NCBI GenBank assembly: GCA_027604665.1
Contig: JADGIZ010000139.1
Location: forward strand, 1 to 23,396
DNA from: Polyrhizophydium stewartii
Taxonomy: Eukaryota; Chytridiomycota; Chytridiomycetes; Rhizophydiales
DNA: 23,396 nucleotides
Direction of reading: 5' to 3'
Shown one piece after another: positions 1 through 9,552 of this stretch. The notes below the pieces were generated by a model. That model was not told the origin of the DNA. It did no database searches and saw only the letters and a list, made by a program, of their open reading frames with translations. Every line of letters begins with the position of its first letter. The stretch's first letter is position 1. A program made the position numbers and the translations under genes.

Positions 1-57
1 GCCCCCACCGCCTCCCGTCGCCCGCGCTGCTGACTCAGCCGCTCCGATGCCGAGCAG

Positions 58-1556
58 GGTCGTGGGTGCAGGTCCGCCGACGCTCCAGCCAGGGGCTCGA
101 CGGCGTCCGTAGCATCAGCAGCGGCAGCGGCAGCGACTCGGACAGCCTCGAGATCGTGACCGCCCCGGCCGCCCACGCCACCACCACCACCGCCGTGTCC
201 GCGTCCGCCATGCACCGGCACGCGGCGATCCATCCCGCGCTCGTCGAGGCCTTCCGGTCGGCGCCGGGAACGGCTGCCCCAGGCGCTGCGCTCGCGGCCG
301 CGCTCGCCGATGCCGCCGACCGGCGCGATGTCATCTCGATGTCGTCGCCGATGAGCGGCGCCGCCTCGGCGACGCTCGGCACGGTGCCCGATCTCCCGGC
401 TCCGGCCAGCCCCTTTGTGGTGCCGGCGCGCATCGCAACGCCGCCGGCCGCCTTTGGCCCGCTTGCCCCGGCGGCCATGCACGCGGACGGCCACGCGCCG
501 CGCTCATCCGCCGCCGCAGCCCCGGCCGCGCCGCTGTACTCATCGCAGTTTGTGCTGGCGTTCGCCGCTGATGCCCAGCCGGCTGGCGGAGCCGCGCACA
601 GTGACCATGGCGACGAGCTCGTGTCTGCTGCCTCGCCGGCCTTGGACGCGAGCGGCTTCCTAGTGGACCCCGCGCTCGGCGCGTCGGCGTTCTCGACGCT
701 CGGCGCGTCCACCATCGCGTCAATGATCCAGCAGCAGCAGCAGCAGCATCCGCGACCCGCAACGCCCGGCCGACGCGAGCAGCATCCGCACGGGTCCGCA
801 CCCTCCGTCGGCGGCCTCGTTGGCAGCACCACCCCGCGCTTCGGGCCGACGTCCGCCGCATCGGAGATCTTTGTGCGCGGCAACCCGGCGCAGCAGGGCG
901 ACGGGCTGGCGGGCTTTGTGCTGATGGATCGCTCCTCCAGCCGCGGCTCGTTCAAGAGCATCCACTCGAGCGGCGACCTCGGCGAGAGCCCGATCCTTGT
1001 TCCGATGCCCGCGACCGTGATGCACTCGCTTCTTGCCGGCAGCTTCCACAACGACGGTCCGCCGCCTTTTGCCCTCGAGCCGCCCCAGGCCCGGCCGATC
1101 CAGTCGGCTGCCGTCGAGCCCGCCTTTGTCGGCGTCCCAACGACCCAGCCGATGCCGCCGCCGCCGCCGGCCGCGCAGATCACTGCCCAGGGCCAGACTG
1201 CGGGCCATGCCACCGGAAAGACCAAGGAGTCCGTCTCCCACATGCACGAGTCCGAACCGCGCGGTTCGAGCGAGCGCATGATCCATGGGCACTCGAAGCT
1301 CAGCGAGGAGATGCGCTCGGACCTCGACAAGGGCATGGACGATTTTGTGGTCTTCAGCGTCGACGCCTACTGGCCCAAGAATCTGGCGCTCGATCTCTTT
1401 GCGCCGGGCGACGACGGCTCGTGGTCGTGGATCGTGCTCAAGATCATTGGCGCCATTGTCGCCGCGGGCATGGGCGGCTATATTGCCTTCAAGGTTACCG
1501 CCACCCTGCACCGCATGTTTACTGACCGCGTCGCGCGCACGGTGCTGCTCATTTGA
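58..1556 (+). CDS. Unknown low-complexity protein with C-terminal membrane anchor (5' partial)
   Basis: I do not recognise the family. The frame stays open to the window's left edge and no credible ATG opens it, so the 5' end is missing. A CTGAC branch-like site at 30-34 followed by CAG at 55-57 suggests an exon beginning at 58, but the coding frame could also run straight off the edge. Most of the protein is Ala/Ser/Pro-rich and looks disordered, with six glutamines at 729-746 and six prolines near 1150. The end is ordered: an acidic/aromatic stretch (DDFVVFSVDAYWPKN), then one hydrophobic segment (about 1425-1500, WIVLKIIGAIVAAGMGGYIA) and a short basic tail ending RVARTVLLI before the TGA. 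That arrangement suggests a tail-anchored protein facing the cytosol (inference). It converges on RAD26. Frame and stop are well supported; the start and function are not. Confidence 0.72.
729..746 (+). repeat. (CAG)6 trinucleotide repeat
   Basis: Six CAG codons in a row encode glutamines in the low-complexity part of the first gene. It is a short, probably length-variable microsatellite. Confidence 0.9.
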
Positions 1557-1873
1557 ATCTCATCCTTGTTACTGCTTCTCTCCCTCCCCCGTCGGCAGCT
1601 GCGGCGTCGCATACAACCAGCAACACTTGTCTCATACGCAGCCGTCAATGCTGCATCCGTTTGCGTTGTCCAAGCAACACCTGCCTCTCTCTTTTTTTTG
1701 CGCCTTGCATCGTCACGCCCAAGCTGGCTGAGAAACATCAACGCTCTTGCGCCATGCACCAGGCCAGCGCGGCAGCGCCAGGGCATGCGCGCCGATCCTC
1801 TTTCTTACTAATCATGCGACGGCCGGCAGCCAACCGTCAATAAATGCGCTTCATTGCGGATGCGCGGCCCATG
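1557..1873. other. Convergent intergenic spacer
   Basis: This spacer lies between two stop codons (gene 1 TGA and RAD26 TGA on the other strand), so it should hold both 3' UTRs. It has a run of eight T at 1691-1698 and a poly(A)-signal hexamer at 1839-1844. I see no coding frame with convincing protein character. Confidence 0.6.
1839..1844 (+). terminator. AATAAA poly(A) signal candidate
   Basis: A consensus AATAAA lies about 280 bp after the stop codon of the upstream plus-strand gene and just before the convergent RAD26 stop. If used, the two transcripts' 3' ends overlap slightly. Position and consensus are the only evidence. Confidence 0.4.
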
Positions 1874-4800
1874 TCACAGAAACTCGTCCTTGATTCGCCA
1901 CACGCCTGGCCCCGTCCTGTGCTTCTCAAAGTCAGCGATGCCCTTGAGCATCTTGCGGAACAGCGGCACCGTGTCGGGCGACAGCCGCATCCGCAGCGCG
2001 CCAACGAGGTCGGCCGTCGTGGCGTACCCGCCGGACACAACCAAGCGCTCGCGGATCTGCAGAATCATGCCCTGTTGCGACTCGGGGTCGATCTCGGCCT
2101 CGTCGCGCGCAGACGCCATGGCCGCTGCTTGCACCGCAAACGCCGAGCCCGGTGTGATGGACGCCGCCGCGTTGCTCGACTGCCAGCCCAGCGTCTCCTG
2201 GTCGCCGCGGGCAGCCACACGGCCGGGATCTGCTCGCGCACGCAGGCCGGCCAGCAGCTCGACGGACGACAGGCCCTGAGCGCTGTTTCCTCCCGCGCCA
2301 GACCGCGTGCCAAACGGATTGCTCGCCAGCTTGGGCACAGGTGCACCGGCGCTGCCGCTGCGGCCCGTCCACGTCGGCTGGCCCACGCCGCCACTACCCT
2401 GCCGCACCTTGCGCCTGCTGCGCTTCAGGGCCGCGATCGCCGCATCCGCGACGCGTGAGGCCTCGCGCTCGACGATCTGCGCCTCTGGGTTCGATGCGTC
2501 CATGATGGCGTCGTGCTGAAGGGCAGAGTGCAGGCCCGTCTTGGAGAACAGAGCCTTGAGGATCCGTGCGTCGTCGTCGCCAGCGGCGCCGGGGGTGGGC
2601 TTGCCGCCTCCTGCCTGATTGCCCTGGTCGCCGTCCCCCGTCCGTGCCGCGCCATCTTCATCTTCATCGGCGTCGGCCGCGGCCGGCGGCTTGTACTCGT
2701 CGACCTTGTCAAGTCCCTGGATATTCTCAAGCTCTTCGTCCGCGAGATCACGCCGTCGCGGTGGCCGCTTGTGAGCCAGCTTTCCAGCCTGAGCATGAGC
2801 GTTTGTTCCCTGTGCGGTGTGGATGTCGACGGGAACACTGGCGCCGCGAAACAAGTCACCCGTCTCAGTCGTGGCCTCGTCGCTGCCGCCAAGCATAAAT
2901 AGATCGTGCAGATCATTGCTCTTGAAGAAGCGGCGCTGCCGCGGGTCCTTGAGGATCTTGTTGGTCATGAACTGCTTGAATATCTGGCGGTGATAGATCT
3001 TCTCTTCAATGGTGCCCGAGGTCATGAGCCGGTAGATGGTGACGCTCTTTTTCTGGCCCACTCGCCATGCACGTTCGCGTGCCTGCATGTCCGTCGACGG
3101 GTTCCAGTCCGGATCAAAGATGACCTGGACCGGTGGACACCACCGCGCCACTGTCAGCACACGCCCTCTGACTTTAACAGCGGCGCAACACTCACAACGC
3201 GGTCTGCGCCAGTCAGGTTGATGCCGAGTCCGCCGACTTTGGTGGTGAGCAGGAACAGGAATATGGATGGGTCGTCGTTGAAGCGGTCGACGAGCGGCGC
3301 GCGCTGCTGCACCGCCGTCGTTCCGTCCATGCGCAAATGCACATAGCCTGCAGGATGCGCATCCGGTGCACCTGTCAGCTTCGTCGATGTTGGATCCGTG
3401 GCGACATCTTCTGGTCAAATGGACACCCGCCTTCGTGTCGCACAAACTGCTGCAGAATGTCCAGCATCTGTCGTGTCTGCGAGAACAGCAGAACTCGGTG
3501 CCCAAGCCGCTTCCACATCTGCAAAAGCGCCTTGACCACAATCAGCTTGCCGGATTTGCTGACGGCACCGTAGTCTTCCTAACTCGAGGATTGAACAGGT
3601 TTGTCAGCATCAGAGACGCATCGGTCTCCCTTACGCACTACCAGCTGCGAATGCACGAACCGGCTTCTCGGCGTTCGAAACATGCAACAGATCCGGATGG
3701 TTGCAGATCTTACGCAGCACATCGACGCCCGCCAGGACCTTGAACTTTCCCTGGAGGATGTCCTGCACGTCTTTGGACGCCAAGTAGCGCTCATACGACT
3801 TTGATGATGAGATGGCGCGATGAAACGATGAGCGTCTGAGTTGCAACCAGCACGTGTGACTCTGGAGCCATCACGCACCTGCCGTTGAGGCTTGGTGAGT
3901 CTGCAGAACAGAACCTGCTCATTCTTGGCCGGAAGATCCGCGGCGACATCCGCCTTCATGCGCCGTAGCATGTATGGCGCAATGAGATCGCGCAGGATGC
4001 AGGCGCATTTGTATGCCGTCTGGACCTGAACGTTGTTTGCGTTTGCGTACGCGCCGAGCCTGATCGGGACGGCGAATTGCGTCTGGAACACAGGCAGGGT
4101 CTGTGAATCAAGGTCAGCAGCAGCGAGGCAAGCAGCAAATATGGCCTCCTCTCACTCACGCCGAGCCGGCCAGGGAAGACAAAGTCGTAGATCGACCAAA
4201 GCTCGGTCAGGTTGTTCTGGATCGGCGTGCCCGACAGGATGATGCGATGCGGCGTCTGCAGCCCATGTCGGCGTCAGCACGTAAGCAGAGGCTCGAATAG
4301 CAAGCATCGGACTGGCCTTGAAGCGCTTGCATGCCATGGTAATCTCCGAGTCGGGATTGCGTATCTTGTGGCCTTCATCCAGGATGCTGTATGCCCACTT
4401 GACCGCCAGCAGGGTTTCGGCGTGAATGCGCACCGCGGCGTAAGTTGTGACAATAACGTGCCCTGCATAAAACCGGAGATTGCTTGAGCGCAAGCACTGG
4501 CGCTCTCGAGCGGCAAGCCACAACGAACCTGTTCGGCAGATCTTGCTGACGAGGTTGCGAGCCTGCTGGCGCGACTTTTCAGATATCTTTGGCGGCGACG
4601 CCTTGCCTTTCTTTTGCTTCTTGCGGCCTGCCCGCTTTCGGGATCGCCGGCCACCGAATTCCTCGCTGCCGTCCGAGTCGCTCTCGTCCGATCCAGCGGA
4701 CCGAGAGCCCCGATAACCGACACCAGCATCATCCGAGTCGTAGTCGTATGCCATGGCTTCGGACGCAATTCCGCTGCCCGACGAGTGCAAGATTGCCACG

Positions 4801-6471
4801 CGCATCGGCGGCCACCAGCGGTGGAACTCTTGCACCCACTGCTTGAGTACGGTGGCCGGGCATACAACAATCACAGGACCTTTGAGCTTGCCGCTGAAGC
4901 TGAGGCCCGCAAGAAAAGCAATGATTTGGATCGTCTTTCCCAAGCCCTGCACAAAAATATCGAAACAGGGTTGGCGAGTCTCGTGCGAGGGAAGCGGCAG
5001 CAGCTGGCTGCACGCACCATTTCGTCGCCAATCAAGCCGCCGACTTCCTGGCAGTGCAGCTCCCACAGCCACTTGACGCACGTGCGCTGGTACGCGAACA
5101 GTTGGCGGTAGATCTCACCAGGCACACTAAACCCGCCCTCGAAGCTCTTGTCCTTGGCAAAGCCAGAGGGCTCGCACATTTCGCGCTCGAGATCCTGCTC
5201 GAGCTCGTCGCGCGCCATGTCCTCGTCAAACGCGTCGCCAAGCTGCCGACGCATCGGCGGAAGTCAGATCAACATCTCGACCAACGTGCACCACGCTCGG
5301 CCTCACAGTGTGCTTTGCCCGGCGGAGGCGGCGCTCCACGGCCCATGCACGCAAACGCCGCTGGTACGACACCTCGTCGCCGTCGTCCTTGTACCGGTCC
5401 TCATCCCGCGACATTCGAGCAACGCTCGCTGCTTTCGTGCGCTTGCCGCTGTAGCCGCCGTCGCTCTCGCTACCCTCGACACCTCCCAGATCGTCTTCCT
5501 GGCCGCCATCGCTGTCTGGGTTGAACTCGCCGTCGGACCCATCATGGCTCTCCGCCGTCGATCCCCGCCGCCGCTTTGACGCCCGCGGAGAACGTCCATC
5601 TTCACCCCTGCCCTTGTGCGGTGCATCCTCTGGGCCTGCATGTGGCCTTCCGCCGTCGGCTTCGTGCGCCACGGCACTCCGCCCGAGCCCGTTGACGCGG
5701 TCGAACGGCGTGATGCGGCCGGTGCGGATTAATCGCTCGCGGGCCGTCTCCTGCAGGCCGCCGCCTTCATCGTCGCCGCCAGCGGACTCGCCATCGCTCG
5801 CTGCGCCGCCACGCCTTCCTCCGAGGCCGCGCTCCAGACGGCGGCGGATGCTTGCCTCGTCTCGGCGCAGGCTGGCCAGCCTCGCTTCGGCGTCCGCGAT
5901 GCGCTTGCGCAGCGAAGTGCGCTCCGAGTCCTTTGTCTGCGCCGAGTTGAGACGGGCAACCATTGCATCGATCTGGCGCCGCAGGTCTCTGCCGTGCGGC
6001 GCCGCATCGGAGGCGGTGCGGGCGAGGTCAGTCGCCCGGCCCCTGTGTTCGTGAATGGGTCGGACTCACTGCTTGTCCCGTAACGTCTTGGCAAGGCGGC
6101 TGCGCTCCTGCTCGGCCACCTGCTCCTGCATGTGCCTGGCAGCCTGCTCGAGGGCGTCAGCGACCAGGCAGCGGGCACTGCACATGCACGACCGCAGACC
6201 TCACCTGGTCCATCACGGAGCGCTGCAGCTCCGGCTCATCGCGGACGCCGACGAGGAACTCGGACTGCAGCCCTTGCAGCTCGGCATCCTGGCCATTGGC
6301 AGGGCCGGCGAGGCCGCCCTCGGCGCCGTCCAGGCCGCTGCCGCCGAGTGCCGCTTCCTCCATCCCGGAGCTGCCTGTGCCAGGCCCGACCGCGGCGGCC
6401 CCAGCGCCCGCCGGCTCGTCGTCGCTCCACGACCAGAGCATGTCGTCCCCCGAGTCCACGGCGTCGCTCAT
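1874..6471 (-). CDS. RAD26: RAD26/CSB (ERCC6) SNF2-family DNA-dependent ATPase
   Basis: Transcription-coupled repair translocase that acts on stalled RNA polymerase II. Twelve exons: 6471-6205, 6143-6070, 5988-5307, 5242-5018, 4946-4529, 4462-4317, 4255-4160, 4100-3879, 3798-3661, 3578-3431, 3347-3196, 3124-1874; 1272 residues. Visible parts: acidic N-terminus; coiled coil about 110-170; Walker A DEMGLGKT at 414-421; an acidic then Lys/Arg-rich insert about 470-540; DEGHK at 584-588; [48 protein letters not shown]. The segment [19 protein letters not shown] is diagnostic of CSB/Rad26 rather than other SNF2 proteins. [12 protein letters not shown] and a final winged-helix-like domain ending [10 protein letters not shown] match the CSB C-terminus. 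The start at 6471 begins an acidic [10 protein letters not shown]; an in-frame ATG a few codons upstream is possible. Introns 6 and 10 need GC donors, and intron 8 a 3' AAAG, to keep conserved sequence. It is divergent from SEC17. Confidence 0.95.
3348..3430 (-). other. Likely GC-AG intron (RAD26 intron 10)
   Basis: The donor reads GAAG|GCGGGT and the acceptor GCAG. Joining there gives [15 protein letters not shown], the expected CSB spacing. A GT donor four bases further into the intron (GGGT|GTCCAT) also keeps frame but adds two residues and is a poor donor. A CTGAC branch site lies about 29 nt before the acceptor. Confidence 0.55.
4256..4316 (-). other. GC-AG intron (RAD26 intron 6)
   Basis: The frame must pass from CKRFK to [15 protein letters not shown], the conserved helicase motif III region. 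The only in-phase boundary is AAG|GCCAGT to GCAG|ACG, so the donor is GC. A GTGCTGAC branch site sits about 20 nt before the AG. No GT donor restores the frame with any nearby acceptor. Confidence 0.75.
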
Positions 6472-6679
6472 TGCGGAAAGTCGGGTTGGCATCCCGCGGC
6501 AGGAGGCATGCGGCCGGGCCTGCACCCACGGGGCCTGCACACACATCCCCCTCCCGCACTCATGGCGGCGTGCCTAACCGCAGGCGATCCGTCGCACAGC
6601 AGATCCCCAGGCGGGCTGCCTGCCGCAACCCTCGACCGCGCCGACAAAACAACCTCTCCCATATTCTCCACATCCTGAC
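6472..6679. promoter_or_regulatory. Divergent RAD26 / SEC17 promoter region
   Basis: These 208 bp separate the two start codons and must hold both 5' UTRs and a shared or overlapping promoter. It is GC-rich with short CA-rich tracts near the SEC17 start. I see no clear TATA box. Confidence 0.6.
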
Positions 6680-8001
6680 ATGGCGTCGTCCACGGACGGC
6701 CCTGGACTGCTCGCCGAGGCCGAGCGCAAGCTCAAGGCCAAGGGCATGTTTGGCTTCGGCGGCCCCAAGCTCGACGAGGCCGCCGACCTGTTTGGCCGCG
6801 CGGCCAACGCTTTCAAGCTGTCCAAGAAGTGTGAGCCCGAGGCCCCTGGCTGCTCCTGCCTTGTGCTGGGCAGAGCGGGACAGCCGCCGACACCGAGACT
6901 GACGCTCGCTCCACGGACGCCGCGGCGGCATCGGCCGCAACCGCGCTGCCGGTGCTCTTGCGCGTAGGGAAGGACTCGGGCGACGCCTTTGTGCAGCAGG
7001 CCCAGACGCTCGAGCGCATGGGCGACCGCGACGACGCCGCGTCGGCGTACATCAACGCCTCCAAGAGCTACAAGAAGGAGCACCCGCGAGGTCCGGCCGC
7101 CGCACGTGCAGCTGCAGGCTGCCTGGCAGCCGCACGGTGTTGACGTAGCCTGCTCCGATCCGCGCCGCGGCGCAGATGCCGTCGTGGCGCTCGAGACAGC
7201 CGTCAAGTTCCTGACCGAGAAGGGCCGGTTCTCGGCGGCCGCCAACAACATGAAGCAGGTGGCCGAGATTTACGAGACGGACATTGCCGACATGGAGAAG
7301 GCCATGCATGCCTACGAGCAGGCTGCCGAGTGGTACTCGGGCGAGGACTCGAATGCGTGCGTTGCGCTGGTTTGGCGTGCCGGCCGAGTGTGCGGCTGAC
7401 GGACTGCCGACACAACATCGGCGCCGGCGTGGAACTGCTGCAGCCAAGCCAACGCATGCATGCTCAAGGTCGCCACTTTCGCGGGAACACTCGAGATGTA
7501 CGACCGCGCGATCGATCTGTTTGAGCGCGTGGCGAGCAAGAGCGTCGACAACAACCTCACAAAGTGGTCCGTTCGCGACTATCTGTTCAAGGCCGGAATC
7601 TGCGTGCTCTGTACTGGAGTGCGTTCTCTCTGCTGCGGTGCCTCGCTGTGCGACTCGCCCGCCTGATCGCACTGACGCTTGCTCGCTTAGGACAATGTCC
7701 GTGCGCGCAACAGCCTCGACAGGTACCAGAGCCTCGATGCAACCTTCTCCGAGACACGCGAGTGCAAGCTGCTGCTCGTGGGTCGCAATGCACGGCACAA
7801 TCGCCCCAATGTGCGCACGAGCTCACCCGTCTCGTGCTCCGCATCCAGGCACTTCTCGACGCGATTGAAGCCGGCGACGTCGAGGCGTTCACCGCCAGCC
7901 TGCGCGACTTTGACCGCCTCTCGAAGCTGGACGAGTGGAAGACGTCGCTGCTGCTTCGCGTCAAGAACAAGCTTGACGCGCAGGAGGCCGACTTTACCTA
8001 A
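6680..8001 (+). CDS. SEC17: Alpha-SNAP / Sec17, NSF attachment protein
   Basis: Cytosolic adaptor that binds SNARE complexes and recruits the ATPase NSF/Sec18 to take them apart after membrane fusion. Six exons: 6680-6830, 6968-7090, 7176-7356, 7444-7618, 7691-7777, 7849-8001; 289 residues, the usual family length. It opens with LLAEAERKLKAKG and the membrane-touching loop MFGFGG, followed by TPR-like helices: DEAADLFGRAANAFKLSKKW, VAEIYETDIADMEKAM, YEQAAEWYSGEDSNA, FSETRECKLL. Every join restores alignment with alpha-SNAP (for example GEDSN-AQANACMLKVATFAG). The C-terminus DEWKTSLLLRVKNKL matches the NSF-activating helix, but the penultimate residue, a conserved leucine in studied SNAPs, is phenylalanine (ends EADFT). 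Intron 1 (137 nt) is the longest in the gene. It converges on the degenerate GTPase gene. Confidence 0.95.
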
Positions 8002-8160
8002 TCACTTGGGAGCCGTCTGCGCCTCGGTGCCAGTCTCCCCCGTTCTTTTCTTGCTGCGTTCGTGCTTGCGCTTGCATCGCGCTCGGTGCGACAGTAAAGC
8101 GAATCCAAACGATCCGCCCTCAGTCTTGGCAGGCAAGTTGTGATGAGGGTTTATGCAGAA
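8002..8160. other. Convergent 3' spacer (SEC17 / GTPase)
   Basis: This 159-bp gap between two stop codons is presumed to hold both 3' UTRs. No hexamer poly(A) signal of the AATAAA type is obvious on either strand. Confidence 0.5.
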
Positions 8161-9505
8161 TTACCCATATATGGCTTTTGAATACTTGGTGAAGTTGTTG
8201 GTGGAGGCTACCTTGAGCCAATCGACCACAGTTGTCGCCGCGTTCCTATTGGGCTGCGTCTCGCGCAGGCGGAGCCGGTACATGACCTTGAGCGCCGGAT
8301 CCATGGCGATTCCAATCTGCATGCCAATGGGCGGCGCGTATGGCGTCAACTTTGGTTGATCCGTCGGCTTGTTGACGGTTGGCCGCGGCGACAGCTCGCG
8401 CGGCATCGTGCGCTGGAGGTTGTCGACGAGCGCCTGGAAGATCTCATGGATGCGCTCGTTGTCGTCAAACTCGCTTCACGCGGCCCATTCCGTGTCAGCG
8501 CGCGAACTGAGCATGCGCTACTCATGCAGTTCTGGGGCATGACTCGCCTTGTCTCAAAGTAGCGCATGCCATACCGATGCGCAAACGCCTTTGCGTCGAC
8601 TTCAAGGATGGCGCGCTTGCCCGGAGTGTTTGTCTTGTTTCCAATGAGAAACTTGCACAGCCCAAACGGCGACTGCGAGTTCTGCGAGTATGCATGCGTG
8701 CCAATTTCTTCGATCCACGGCACGAGATTGTCGAGCGACATGTCATCATTGACTTTGTGGGATATCAGCGTTGCGTTATCCAAGCCGGGCATAGGTGATC
8801 GCTGACGCACCGTCAAACACAAACAGCGTCGCTGTCAGGCCGGCAACGTATCGGGCCGTGAAGCGCAGCATGTCTTCGCGCTCAGGCGCATCCCAGTACT
8901 CGATTCGAATGTTCTGATTGCCGGCCACATACATTTTGGACGTGATCTTGATCGACAGGCTATCGTCGTGGTGCGTGCGCACCATGGCGTCTTCTGCGCA
9001 GTGTGAGTAGGAGTGTTTCCACCATACCGCCCAAGTCGCGGCAATCATGGCAAGACGCACCATTGACTGAGCCGCACTCAATCTCTATCACGCCGCGCTT
9101 CCCGCTGCCCGGCGCGCCAACGACGGCGACGCAAGCCGACGCATCTGGCCGCGCCTTGTCCTTTTCTCGGAGCCGCTGCTTGTGGTTGAAGAAAGCTGCA
9201 CTGCGGTTGATGGACAGGTCATCTGCGATCTTGGCTGGCGCACGCAAGGCCGTGTTCTCGTCGCTACCGCTCGACGCGCCAAAATTCATGGCGTTGTTGT
9301 TGCTCGCGTAAACGGATGCGGCGTCGCCAGCAATGGACGTGCGCCGCGACCCGGCCGTGCGCGTCGTCATGCCTCGTGCGGGAGAAGAATAGCTCGATAC
9401 CAGCGACGTGCCCGAAACAAGGTGCGAGAACTCTTGGCTGTCGACGACAGGTGCGCGGATGACTGTCGCCTGTCGCGACGTTCCGCGGCGCGAAAGATTG
9501 GACAT
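8161..9505 (-). CDS. Ras-superfamily GTPase-like protein with degenerate nucleotide-binding motifs
   Basis: Four exons (9505-9061, 8993-8811, 8752-8548, 8473-8161); 381 residues. Residues 1-125 are Ser/Ala/Arg-rich and probably disordered. Residues 126-300 follow the Ras/Rab fold: strand plus P-loop VAVVGAPGSGKR (130-137), WDAPE (182-186), FVFDVNDDMSLDNLVPWIEE (Rab-like strand 4/helix 3), FLIGNKTN (G4, 248-251) and RYFETS (G5, 276-278). Key residues differ. The P-loop Ser/Thr that binds magnesium is Arg137. The G3 Asp-x-x-Gly has lost Gly (DAPE). The G4 NKxD ends in Asn251. The 100-residue tail (302-381) has no C-terminal cysteine, so it should not be prenylated like Rab or Rho. GTP binding and hydrolysis are doubtful; a pseudo-GTPase or scaffold role is inference. 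The third intron is best read as GC-AG because that join yields the conserved ETS. The start follows GWT1's stop by 42 bp. Confidence 0.8.
8474..8547 (-). other. Likely GC-AG intron (GTPase-like gene intron 3)
   Basis: The donor AAG|GCGAGT and acceptor GAAG|C give RYFETS-EFDDNERIHEIF, restoring the conserved G5 motif ETS. A GT alternative (CGA|GTCATG to GCGAG|TTT) keeps frame but gives ETRRF. A CTGAC branch site lies about 20 nt before the chosen acceptor. Confidence 0.6.
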
Positions 9506-9546
9506 GCTGGCCGGCGGGAAAGATCGAATCGAGCATTCCGGGCGGC

Positions 9547-9552
9547 TTTATA
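9547..9552 (-). promoter_or_regulatory. TATA-like box overlapping the GWT1 stop codon
   Basis: Reading the minus strand, TATAAA covers 9552-9547 and includes the TAA stop of GWT1 (9550-9548). It lies about 42 bp before the ATG of the GTPase-like gene, a plausible core-promoter distance. It may be chance. Confidence 0.3.

Noticed and set aside
35..1336. 433-codon open frame on the minus strand opposite the first gene
   Set aside because: It mirrors the GC-rich codon pattern of the plus-strand gene, has runs of Cys and Ala typical of antisense reading, and lacks any domain.
1874..3541. Apparent single 555-codon RAD26 exon beginning at 3541
   Set aside because: Only 3124-1874 encodes RAD26 sequence in this frame. 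The upstream part is intron plus exons read out of frame; the conserved residues there lie in other frames.
3154..6471. RAD26 as a frameshifted pseudogene
   Set aside because: Every frame change coincides with a plausible intron carrying splice and branch signals, and the joined protein keeps all helicase motifs.
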